Shown: piece by piece, positions 17,501-26,191 of the stretch
Position numbering within the stretch: position 1 is the first letter of the stretch
Layout of the letters: each line of letters opens with the position of its first letter
Virus record (IMG/VR): IMGVR_UViG_3300022931_000781
Location: 1-50,203 of that record
Source of the DNA: a virus
DNA length: 50,203 nt
Reading direction: 5' to 3' (one strand)
Notes under the pieces: generated by a model
Told to the model about the DNA's origin: nothing
Databases searched by the model: none
What the model saw: only the letters and a program-made list of their open reading frames with translations
Translations under genes and position numbers: made by a program

Positions 17501-20500
17501 TTATTGATCCGCTACTTAACACCGATGCCGACACAAACATCGCCATGTTGGAGTTGATATCGTTTGGCATCAGAGGTGACTTTAGATCGCTTATATCGTC
17601 TAGCGGCTTAAGCAAAGATTCAAAGGGTATCCGGTCGGACCAAAAGAATCCGGCTCTTGCTTCAGCACTGAAATCAAAATCTGTCTCAGCACCAGTTTCG
17701 CGACGGCGACGAGAGCCGGGTATCTGGCCGGGCTCAATGCCTCCTCCTCCGACCATGCCGACTGTCCAAGAGCCTGTCAGTGCACCCTGTAACGGGTCAT
17801 AGTCTGAGCCTGTGACATTCCAGGGTAAAGTCTGTCCGGCACGGCGGACAGGATGGTCAACTGCTATGCCTGATTTAATAGAGTTGTAGAGTATACCCGG
17901 AGAATAATATGGATCCAGAATTGTTCTAAATCTCTCTGGTCGCGAGGCATGTCCAGTTTCTCCATCTCCGTCCGGACCACTGTAACTTACATAAGAAGAA
18001 TATGATTGAGAAAATAAAGCTGCTATCTCTATAGTTCTGGTCTGGGGGTAGAATCCGTCATAAGGCAAAAGTTTAACTGCCGCTTCTGATGTCATCGTAA
18101 ATTGTTTAGGTGCCTTGTTGAATTGGAGATCTTTTGTTTTGTACCCCATAAACGTGTCTAAATATTCTACAAAATCAGTGGTACTGTACCTGGTCATAAA
18201 TTCTGGCTGTCCGGAGCTTGTCAGGTGATCAGACGCACCGGTCAAGGAGATTGTACCAGAGAAAGAAGCCAACATGTTAGAGCGATTGATATAACTTGTC
18301 ATGTGCTCAGAAATTCTAAATTCTGGTATAATCGTATTTTCTTTAGAGATTAACCTTATATCCTCCACAAAACTCTCATAATTCTTATAGAAGGGAAATC
18401 TATTTTGTGTATAAATCGGTTCGCCCAAGGCAGGCTCAACGAGTTTTCTTTCTAATCCCGCTGTCCAATCTGGTCTAGTTGCGATACCGCCGGGGCGATA
18501 CGGATCAATTTGTGTTGTGCCATCCGTAAGTCTTTTATGATTAGGAACTGAATATATGTATTGTGCCGCAACAATACTTGAGGTATTATAGTATGTTGAC
18601 CCACTGTTAGCAATGGCCGCGGGAATTCCGCGTCCGTCTATAACATTACCGTAGTTACAACTCATCAGTTCGCCAGAAGCCATTTGTCCGGCGGCGGCTG
18701 GGTATAGATGAATATTTTCGCCCGCAGTAGTCCCGCCGCTGGCGAAGGCTGTGACAGTTAGCATTTCGTCTACTCTGTCGGCGTACATAAAGGTATCCAT
18801 TGGCCAAATTGATCCGGTACCAGCGCCCGAAATGCCGGACAAATTGATGGTATCTTCAAATCTGTACCATGGTGTTTGCTCCTCACTTCTTAGAGCATAT
18901 CCTTGAGAAGTGGTAAACTCTGTTTTTAGACGGGATTGTGTCTTTACATTAGTTTTTATAGTTGAGCCATCATATAAACTAGCAACGTTGCTAAGACTTG
19001 ATACGGTGGTTGTGGGACGGAGGTAATCGGGCTCCCAAGCAGTGAATTTGAATACCTGTCTGGTTCTAGTACCCGATAAAAATGTATGTATTTCTTTAGG
19101 ATATATCTGCTCGGAATATACAAATCCCTTTATTTTATCTACACCGGTGATTGAGCGAGGCACCTCGGATAAGTAATGTCCCTTAATGACTTCATAAGGG
19201 GTCTTAATTTTCCCTGAGATATGCTTTTTACTACCCCCAAAAACTATGTTAAGACCCTTGTTGGCAAACGCTTGCATATCATTACCGTAAGAATATATTA
19301 CGTCAACATCCATTTTCTGGTTATATTCCGTTATCTCCGGAGTACCGCGATATGTTCTAATTGTATGAATAAGCGGAGAGTATTTTGCAGTAACAGGAGG
19401 TTCTGTATATTCTTCAGAATATCTCTGCGTAATTATATTTCCAGCACGATCAGAATATGTCTTTTCCTTATTATTAACCGAGATTCTCTTTGTATCGGTA
19501 GATAGATTACTATTAGTTGGCAATATGTGGATTCTGCCATGTTTTCTATCATGTACAGCGCGAGGTGCCGAACCTGCTCGTAGCTGGCTCACAGGTCCGA
19601 ATCCGGTGGGTAACGACCAGATATATTTTAAATCAGTGCCGGAGCCCGTTATAACTGACGAACCAAAAGAGATGGCACTAGATGGCAGGGAATTCGGCGA
19701 TACAAGAACTCTCTCCGGGTACCTTGATCCAGACTGGATATATTGATCCATATTCAGAGATCCAGTAGTATCAGACCCTGATAACGATAAGAACCAGGAG
19801 AAGTTATCTGCCGATGGGACAGGTCTTGTTACGAACGCATTATCCTTCTGGGAACCTGTGATGAAGGATTCCCCAGACAATTTAATTCTTTTTGTCTGGT
19901 TCCTTTGAGTTTTGTGGAAGGGGCTAGCGAGGCCGTTGGCAGGAACCGACAGAATGTTTGGACCTTGGGCGTTGCTTGTAGCGGCAGCAAACGAAGCCGG
20001 AACGTTGCCGGCATTGAATACCGTATTCAAAGATTCCGGTCCAAGATCCGGTAAATAAACAGAAGAGTTGATATCTGTAATGAACCCTCCCCACTCAGCC
20101 GGGGCGGCTAAGAAAGATGTTATACCGGCACCTGCCATAAATCCAAAGTTCCCGGCACGCCGGATATTTATATTTCGGTACGGAAGTGCATTATTTGGAG
20201 ATAGTTGATCTGATGCTGGATCTCGGAATAACTGTGAAGAGTCTTGATAGCTGCCGGGAGAGGAGAACCGTTGAGCTATAACAGATTTGTTTGTTCTTGC
20301 AGAGCCGGTTTGGCGTGAAGAAAGATAATCCGTGGACCCAGTCATACCTAGGGCACGGCTGGACGGGCTCGTTACAAAAGAGGACACTATCCCGCCACTA
20401 TAGTAGTTTGAGTTATTGTGGACAAAATCTGTGTTGATTGTACGGCGGTCACTTGTCTGGACAATCTCATAGGTATTCTTATAGTTGCCGATTACACTAA

Positions 20501-23500
20501 CGCCGGCGGTCGGAGATATAGATCCAGTAGTTGTTCTTATATTTCTAATGTTTGCCGGCGAAGTGACCGTCATCCCACGAGTAAGGTGACCCGCTGAAAT
20601 GTTTCCTGGTCCAACAGAAACTATAGAGCCTGTTCCCGAAGAGATGCTTAGATTGAATATTTCGCTTCTGTCTACTTGAGCTAGCGGCGGATTGTGCCGG
20701 GCGTGAACTCCACCAACGTGCTGAAAGCCAAAGGGTCCCTGCAGGGAGATTTGTCGCGGATGATAGTTTGTAAAGTCCACGCCTACAACGCCAGCATTTT
20801 CCAGGGTTGCTCGGTAACCTGTGTTTACGCTGGAGCTATATGCCCGGAAAGGTGCTAATATGTTTGAGGTGTAGTTGACGCCGTCCTTGATTACCCTAAA
20901 CCTAATGGGTCGGCGGATGTTCGGGTTTAGCGTTTCCAATGATTGTGGAAGGGGTTCAAACCGATCAAAAACAATATCTCTTTCGGCAGGAGCCTGGCTT
21001 CGTCTTTGCTCAAATCTTTCCTCTTGTGGATCTTGTCCGATGAGGAACTCAGCAGTAACATAAACTCTTTGACTGCTCGTAAACTCAGACTGTAGCGCTG
21101 CGAGTATACCAGTTCGGTCAGAGTTTATACCTGTCCCCGACTGTGATAGCTGTGATATAGTTCTCTCGGCTCTCGTTTTCCACCAAAACCCATTTTCGGC
21201 TTCGTCAAGGGGGATTGGAGCGTGGGCATATTGCCAGCCTCTTGTGTTCCTGTTGTTTGATTGCCCTAAAGATTGTACAATCCCGTCACCCATAGGCAAA
21301 GGATAGTTGATCATTTTTTTGTTACCCAAAAAGTGATACTGGTATTTTGGTCTCTCTAGGATATGACTTTCAATGACAGTTCTTATATCTTCGGTATGCC
21401 GGGCTGATGCCGGGAAAAGCTGTTGAACCATTTGACCTATGGACGAATCAATCCACTTATAATATTTTACGTATTTTTCTAGATCTGGTGTATTTTCTAC
21501 TTTCCGAAAAAAGATTTCTCTAAGCTTTTCCATGGATTTATAGGTAAGTCTATATTTGTTGACTGGCTCACCAATCAGATTATTCATATCATCTATAGAA
21601 GCGAACAGTTGAAGTATTCTATTTGAGACGCTCCGATACATGCTTTTTTCAAGAGCAAAGAAATAGTTTGCTGGGCGGCGGTTAGGGGCGAATATTTCTA
21701 CATCATGATCCAAAACCTGTATCATATCGCTGCTAGCAACATACTCGGGTGCCTGGGTCTTATTAGTTTCTACATATTCCTTTTGTACGGGCTGTGAGTT
21801 TGCCTTAAAGAAGTTACCCATGCCTGTATGTTGGCGCAGGTTTATAGAGCTTAAGGCGCTGCCCTGGTACATACTGGCATATCCGTTGGCAGCAGAGCCC
21901 GAAGAATAATCTTCTACCGAGAATTTACCCAGGGTGTCACTTCCGGTTACTGTTACAAAGTCCCAGTTGAGGGCTAGCGTTTCTATTTCTGGAATATAAT
22001 TTACATTTGATCCCGTCTGAAAGCCAAAAGTATTCCTGAATGGGTTTTTACGTCCGAAGTTATCAACATCTTTAGAGTGATTGTCTACGGTCCCCGTTGG
22101 AATATAATCTGTCCAATATAGTAAACTTGAAGCTCGTACATCGCTGTAGTTCGTGACGGTACCAGTTACATTATTTCTGTGTGCTCCCAAGAACATCCGT
22201 TTGCTACTGGCGACTATAGCAGAACCGCTAGTAGCGCCAATAGATGAAGTAACACAGAAACTATTTCTTTTGATCCCCGTATCGTAACTTACACCATATA
22301 GTTCTAAAATATATTTGTCGGTCGGTGAGTCAATTTCTGTGCCGAAGACACCATCAGCAAAATTGTATTTCTCTGGACGCACAGAAAGAGCGAAATTCCA
22401 TTTCCTATTTTCGTAGACATTCTGGAAGATAGAGCTACTAACCACGAGGGTTCCGGCACGGTCATAAACTGCGAAATAGGCGTCTTTGACAGCATGTCCG
22501 GGGCTTGTAATCTCCGCATATTCAGATGGCGACTTAACCGCAGCTACTCTCAGTCCATGGTCACTTCCATAATTAGCCCAAGCAGTCTCGGTAGATGTCT
22601 GGTCGGTGATGGCAGGAGTATTGAATCCGAATAAACTAACGTCAGTAACCGCTATAGGCTCATATGAAAGCCGAGCAATACCTGAGCGATCCGGGAATAT
22701 AACTTCGGCTTCAGCAGTAAACGCATGTGGCGCTAGTGTATTGCTTCCTTTTATAAGTCCGGCAGAGTTAGGATTATCGGAATTATAATGTTGGTAGATT
22801 GATCCAAACGAATCCTGTCTATTTCTAAGTCCTGAGAAGTCTGCATACTTTTTGTGCGAGACTGCCATTTTATATTCAGTATCTAAGTTATAATCTTGAT
22901 TGTCCGCATATATGTTTAGCGATACCACCTCATCGTCAATCCCGAAACATCTTATTGTGTTTCTTATTGATTTTTCATTACCTTTGGATTTCAGAATATA
23001 CGTGAGATTATTATATATGTTCTTGTAGATTGAGTTTTTAATGTCCGGTAGTGACTGATCAAAATCTATCTTATCTGATTTTTGTAGATACTTCTCAATG
23101 AGAGTAGCGTTCTCAAATAATTCTGGTGCGTCAAAACCAACAGCTTCCAATATCCTATCGTTGTGTGGGAAATGGCTTATGCTGCCGGTAGCGCTACCGC
23201 TGATATACTCATTGTTTCTTACCTTTGTAAGAGCCCCGATTTGAGCGTGCAAAGTATCAAAGTAGCTAGCAATAACTTGAGTAACATTTTGCAACTCGTT
23301 CTCAGAATCTTTATCTTCCTCTATTATCCAGGTTGGGATCATATCGGTTATCTTAGAGGAGTTAAACCGATCATACTCTATACCAAGATTGACAAGGTTG
23401 CTTCTGTCATTTATTAGTATGGCGCTTTCATTCCGAATAATCGGGTCGCCGGCTTCTCGGAATGTCAATACAGAGGAAGATACGCTTATTTCGTTTATTG

Positions 23501-24713
23501 CCGATCCTGTATTCCTAGATTCTGGCACATAGTTTACAATTTGACCATTAGATATTCTTCCAGAATAATCAAGTACTATATTATCAACGGCGTTATTCTC
23601 GGTGATCCCCTCGTTAAAGCGGTAATATATTCCGAGATCAACATTCGCTATATATTTATCTGAGCCACCGTATACTCTTCCGTACCAGTTTTTTCCAACA
23701 TCTTCTGATGAGCGGGTAGATTTCCAATAACGGAACTCATCAATAGAGCCAGAAAGTTTTCCCCAACCAAGCATGCTCGCATCTGAAGAATCTGCTGTCC
23801 CAGAAGTAGCTGTGCGTAAAGCACCAATATTGCTTGTAAGTGATCCCTCAACAATGTTTATATCGCTATTTTGAGTTATCTGTGGACCCACGCAAGTTCC
23901 AGATTGATATAGATCAATCTTTGTAGTAGTACCGTTGGTGTCAACCGATAAAGAGAACTGGTTCCACTGTGAAGACCCTAAGTCTAATCCGCCAGTTGTC
24001 GGAACTGGGATTTCATAAAACCCGGTGGAGCCCGACTGGACCGTTAGAAAGAATCTATCCTGTTCTTCAGAACTTAGTGCAAGAGTAAATCTGCCGTAGT
24101 CATGTGAAGAAGACAAATTCCCGTTCCACACATCAAATATAACTTCTCGGGATGAAGTGACCTGTGAAACTGCCCAATCCTTTTTGACAAAGAACTCAAC
24201 AGTTGAACCAGAGACGCCACCAAACGATAAGTTATTTGTTCTATTATCAGAAGTAGAATAAATTGTTCCGATTTGTGGGCCACCCTTGGTTTGGATATAT
24301 TCTACAGAAGAGGAGTAATATCCTGAAGAGTGGCTTATTGGTGTTCCGTATGAAGTCCCGAGTGTGACATACCCTGTTGACTTAGGATATTTTTCATCTA
24401 AGATGTACTTTTCTAACGGGTTCAGATCATTGTAGAACTTAGTTTGTTCTAATGAAGATCCATCATATGGATAGCTTCCGGATATATGATCAAATGATAA
24501 AGAGTAATATTTCTCTGCTGACCCATACTTTACGAACTCAGCGGGGTCTGCATAATTTAGCGGGGGTATAAATGCCCGGTCTCTTTTAATGCTCTCACTA
24601 AGATGAGCGGCGGATTCTATTCCTTCGCCAGTAGCATCAGCAGCCGTCTTTTTGAGATATTTGTTGACGGTGGTTGCTTGTCTGCTCTTTTCAAATAATC
24701 CTTTTATACTCAT
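14547..24713 (-). CDS. Giant baseplate protein, 3388 aa, two LamG-like domains, gpI-like motif and basic tail
   Basis: The longest gene in the window. Residues about 158-375 read as a LamG/concanavalin-A-like beta-sandwich, including a W-N-x-F-S-L-S-V strand and LSGSIDEFRYWKSTRS. Residues about 660-885 look like a second, diverged copy (RKWNFALSVRPEKY). Between them, near residues 555-595, lies LKSKGNEKSIRNTIRCFGI, which resembles the lysine-glycine motif of the P2 gpI tail family that joins baseplate wedges. The remainder is Ser/Thr/Gly-rich and beta-like. The last 135 residues are very basic with SPSK, SPKR and SPKG motifs and look disordered. It overlaps the 493-aa gene by 4 bases. I infer a wedge protein that combines gpI/gp7-type roles with lectin-like surface domains. 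Confidence 0.8.
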   Translation of the reverse strand: MSIKGLFEKSRQATTVNKYLKKTAADATGEGIESAAHLSESIKRDRAFIPPLNYADPAEFVKYGSAEKYYSLSFDHISGSYPYDGSSLEQTKFYNDLNPLEKYILDEKYPKSTGYVTLGTSYGTPISHSSGYYSSSVEYIQTKGGPQIGTIYSTSDNRTNNLSFGGVSGSTVEFFVKKDWAVSQVTSSREVIFDVWNGNLSSSHDYGRFTLALSSEEQDRFFLTVQSGSTGFYEIPVPTTGGLDLGSSQWNQFSLSVDTNGTTTKIDLYQSGTCVGPQITQNSDINIVEGSLTSNIGALRTATSGTADSSDASMLGWGKLSGSIDEFRYWKSTRSSEDVGKNWYGRVYGGSDKYIANVDLGIYYRFNEGITENNAVDNIVLDYSGRISNGQIVNYVPESRNTGSAINEISVSSSVLTFREAGDPIIRNESAILINDRSNLVNLGIEYDRFNSSKITDMIPTWIIEEDKDSENELQNVTQVIASYFDTLHAQIGALTKVRNNEYISGSATGSISHFPHNDRILEAVGFDAPELFENATLIEKYLQKSDKIDFDQSLPDIKNSIYKNIYNNLTYILKSKGNEKSIRNTIRCFGIDDEVVSLNIYADNQDYNLDTEYKMAVSHKKYADFSGLRNRQDSFGSIYQHYNSDNPNSAGLIKGSNTLAPHAFTAEAEVIFPDRSGIARLSYEPIAVTDVSLFGFNTPAITDQTSTETAWANYGSDHGLRVAAVKSPSEYAEITSPGHAVKDAYFAVYDRAGTLVVSSSIFQNVYENRKWNFALSVRPEKYNFADGVFGTEIDSPTDKYILELYGVSYDTGIKRNSFCVTSSIGATSGSAIVASSKRMFLGAHRNNVTGTVTNYSDVRASSLLYWTDYIPTGTVDNHSKDVDNFGRKNPFRNTFGFQTGSNVNYIPEIETLALNWDFVTVTGSDTLGKFSVEDYSSGSAANGYASMYQGSALSSINLRQHTGMGNFFKANSQPVQKEYVETNKTQAPEYVASSDMIQVLDHDVEIFAPNRRPANYFFALEKSMYRSVSNRILQLFASIDDMNNLIGEPVNKYRLTYKSMEKLREIFFRKVENTPDLEKYVKYYKWIDSSIGQMVQQLFPASARHTEDIRTVIESHILERPKYQYHFLGNKKMINYPLPMGDGIVQSLGQSNNRNTRGWQYAHAPIPLDEAENGFWWKTRAERTISQLSQSGTGINSDRTGILAALQSEFTSSQRVYVTAEFLIGQDPQEERFEQRRSQAPAERDIVFDRFEPLPQSLETLNPNIRRPIRFRVIKDGVNYTSNILAPFRAYSSSVNTGYRATLENAGVVGVDFTNYHPRQISLQGPFGFQHVGGVHARHNPPLAQVDRSEIFNLSISSGTGSIVSVGPGNISAGHLTRGMTVTSPANIRNIRTTTGSISPTAGVSVIGNYKNTYEIVQTSDRRTINTDFVHNNSNYYSGGIVSSFVTSPSSRALGMTGSTDYLSSRQTGSARTNKSVIAQRFSSPGSYQDSSQLFRDPASDQLSPNNALPYRNINIRRAGNFGFMAGAGITSFLAAPAEWGGFITDINSSVYLPDLGPESLNTVFNAGNVPASFAAATSNAQGPNILSVPANGLASPFHKTQRNQTKRIKLSGESFITGSQKDNAFVTRPVPSADNFSWFLSLSGSDTTGSLNMDQYIQSGSRYPERVLVSPNSLPSSAISFGSSVITGSGTDLKYIWSLPTGFGPVSQLRAGSAPRAVHDRKHGRIHILPTNSNLSTDTKRISVNNKEKTYSDRAGNIITQRYSEEYTEPPVTAKYSPLIHTIRTYRGTPEITEYNQKMDVDVIYSYGNDMQAFANKGLNIVFGGSKKHISGKIKTPYEVIKGHYLSEVPRSITGVDKIKGFVYSEQIYPKEIHTFLSGTRTRQVFKFTAWEPDYLRPTTTVSSLSNVASLYDGSTIKTNVKTQSRLKTEFTTSQGYALRSEEQTPWYRFEDTINLSGISGAGTGSIWPMDTFMYADRVDEMLTVTAFASGGTTAGENIHLYPAAAGQMASGELMSCNYGNVIDGRGIPAAIANSGSTYYNTSSIVAAQYIYSVPNHKRLTDGTTQIDPYRPGGIATRPDWTAGLERKLVEPALGEPIYTQNRFPFYKNYESFVEDIRLISKENTIIPEFRISEHMTSYINRSNMLASFSGTISLTGASDHLTSSGQPEFMTRYSTTDFVEYLDTFMGYKTKDLQFNKAPKQFTMTSEAAVKLLPYDGFYPQTRTIEIAALFSQSYSSYVSYSGPDGDGETGHASRPERFRTILDPYYSPGILYNSIKSGIAVDHPVRRAGQTLPWNVTGSDYDPLQGALTGSWTVGMVGGGGIEPGQIPGSRRRRETGAETDFDFSAEARAGFFWSDRIPFESLLKPLDDISDLKSPLMPNDINSNMAMFVSASVLSSGSIKDVLYRSAISNFLAATPSFFLSEKPEGGHMTKIVAELPRKSPNTNPEGNQPASSTEPRTVSVNSGVAYMMEIGMRKTDQFNMYSNPYAFGPPTATGSADWYPNGTTTIPATTSSVGTVPEGKDWPLHRGEFAPFTPPYYYGPSLARITYMPQQDSEVTLTNILNSDDIYIEFLNSDGRYYDFASGSYSSLTSSAAIHGAATPNYMWNRAWQNRMDIDASIVIDNLFPTEVGGKIKPFDENKWVIMPKWECPVLDFPRDGTQLFANVGILEGGGIAAAMSGATLDMVLGGVSYNAVFENLSTTYPEDSTPTVIGIADPLIFPLKPNASNIARAIGISLNAARKENGLPILEVDITKNPITVVPMVKGDTTFSGSSTDGSITLGTLTAGTKILAVESTPYNFSASLSEDGYFNNVGEPNWTKGMWHQYGTMPSDGEGLFMYISDINNRSSEFRLAGAYVDATSANVSKVTAVKKVPLYVVQSGRTIGSLASLVGFNQEEIMPPNQWMPERAKPIGQLARNAEKTISEAIIAVPFYKDPRTGQTRAMTLRASSTALGPKIKEFRRAFTKYSLPPSLQKELAPLLPPDYPSIPDFINPFGGDDYDEILSPGDITSVPVVYLMEHTVALSRQDLSDIWQGVMPDISTAMKVSVTSIDHYMPGVASEQGTAVFPEILEKQLDIGIPRTGKPRIDLLDTTPLMDKNGFIPEIKWMVFRAKQRGPTSYTSMIIQEINGGVSAENFNSIFGYISQDLPPGAKASLAARKNVYTQNLYQSDKLGKGRNTYNWPYDYCSIIESAKISTKVTFRPELDIEDMPEEAPGPEVLDTRDEKSSGLTMEEVLASILKGQDNRQGQARSRQDGKQRQPRPQEEIVSLAIGGSPNLNNGLRTADVPVRSDPLKKAEARRPQKSVRPKKPKANPKVGKSKPKGIPAEKGKVSKSKSLSPSKSSPKRIYKLTGQDSPKGRVGKGVIRKSPSAKYSVNLRGKFKF

Positions 24714-26191
24714 GCCTTGTCTTCTTCTACCCTAAATTTGAATACTTCAGGTTGTTGGCGGTAGGACCCCTGCAAATAATAGCAAAATTGGAGATTATAA
24801 GAATAGCCCGACTCAAAGTTGGAGGTGTCAAGTTCAAAATAGTTACCGCTAACATCATATGAAAGCTGTGTGTAATTGTAGCTGCCTGTACCAAACGGTA
24901 ATATTTCCATATCATCTACCGTTCTAGAAACTCTATAATAAGCGGATTCAATTACCTCTGGTTTTATTTCAGAAGTTGCAACGGTATGAATGCTTGGCTG
25001 CCAATTCTTTTTGCGGGCGAATACACGAAGTCTTGGGGTTTGACCCTGCAAATAAGAACTATTCAAATTTGTAACATCGGTGATATATTCGTCTTCATAC
25101 AAGAGAGATTTAGCGTTGATAGATTTTGGCAGGATTGACCCCGTATAATATTGTACCGATCCCGAATGCCACACGTCATATATCTCTGTAAGTGTGCTTG
25201 TTGACGCGAAGGAAGCACTGTATATGCCGGTTATGTTACTGCCGTTTTCTATAAGAAGTCCGCCGGTAATATTTGTGACGGTTTCTCCAGAAGAATTTAT
25301 TATTTCAAGCGAGGCCCCATCAGGAGCGCCGGAGCTTCCGCTGTATAAGCTTATCAACACGTTCTGTGCGGTGCCGGCTAATCCAGGAATATCCTTAAGT
25401 TGACCGCGAATATTATTATATAGATAAACAGTGTTTATGTTGTCCGTCGCTGGTGCTAAACTACTAGACTGTACAAAGGTTGCACGGTTATCTTTTCTTG
25501 CAGAATCCCAACGAGCCTCTATTATGGGTCGCTTAAAGAAGTACTCGCTGGTTCTGCCAAAAAATCTCTTTGTGTAATATGATCCTTCGGCTCCAGAAAC
25601 AACTTCATCGTCCATTCTAAACAGAAAACCATAGTTACTAAGCTCGCCGGAGCGCCAGCGGTCCATGGCAAAACTTCCAATATCTAATTCCATATCTTCA
25701 ATGCCGCCAGAAAAGTGAAAGCTAGAAGAATATCCGGCCGCTGTCTGGTAATCGCTTCCCGTATTTGACCAAGCAGTAGTGGCTGTCGCATATTCCCAGT
25801 TTGATGAACCTGCATCAGAATAGTTTTCCATATCCAAACCAGAACCCTCTGACCAGTCTTTTGACGGCAGGAATACTCCGAGGCTAAAGCTCAAAGGAGT
25901 TGTATTCCCATGGGGAGCGTTATACATTTTTAGTTTATATTCTACACTAGATGACGGAATGATTCCGTTGGAGATATCATCCAAAATATTTTGGACATTG
26001 AACTGTAGCAAAACTCTAGACTGCTCCGCATTTTGAGCGCTAACGGATGCTGATGTTTGACCATGGATCACAAAGGTTTCTAATATATCTGAAGCGCCCA
26101 TGTTTGAGCCGGTGCCTCGTGTAGACAAATCACTTTTAAATGCGTTTGTGATTGTGTTGTCTTTTTCTGCAAAATATCTCTTTATTGCCAT
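24710..26191 (-). CDS. Baseplate-region structural protein, 493 aa
   Basis: The start MAIKRYFAEKDNTITNAFK and the following segments resemble beta-sandwich proteins of the DNRLRE type seen near baseplate genes of aquatic phages. Features are LLQFNV, a YKLKMYNA strand, an aromatic-rich W-S-N-T-G region and FFKRPIIEARWDS near residue 222. The C-terminus has a short FN3-like ending with YNLQFCYYL and FKFRVEED. The gene starts directly after the gp6 stop (TAAATG) and its end overlaps the giant gene (ATGA), so all three should be translated together. The role is probably structural, as a wedge or wedge-decoration protein; no enzyme motif is present. Confidence 0.75.
   Translation of the reverse strand: MAIKRYFAEKDNTITNAFKSDLSTRGTGSNMGASDILETFVIHGQTSASVSAQNAEQSRVLLQFNVQNILDDISNGIIPSSSVEYKLKMYNAPHGNTTPLSFSLGVFLPSKDWSEGSGLDMENYSDAGSSNWEYATATTAWSNTGSDYQTAAGYSSSFHFSGGIEDMELDIGSFAMDRWRSGELSNYGFLFRMDDEVVSGAEGSYYTKRFFGRTSEYFFKRPIIEARWDSARKDNRATFVQSSSLAPATDNINTVYLYNNIRGQLKDIPGLAGTAQNVLISLYSGSSGAPDGASLEIINSSGETVTNITGGLLIENGSNITGIYSASFASTSTLTEIYDVWHSGSVQYYTGSILPKSINAKSLLYEDEYITDVTNLNSSYLQGQTPRLRVFARKKNWQPSIHTVATSEIKPEVIESAYYRVSRTVDDMEILPFGTGSYNYTQLSYDVSGNYFELDTSNFESGYSYNLQFCYYLQGSYRQQPEVFKFRVEEDKA

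Noticed and set aside
17182-17802. Long plus-strand open frame (206 codons)
   Set aside because: It lies opposite the 3388-aa gene, and its composition mirrors the complementary strand. It has no recognisable motif and no neighbouring plus-strand gene. The same holds for the plus frames near 9796-10155, 16267-16629 and 26871-27290.
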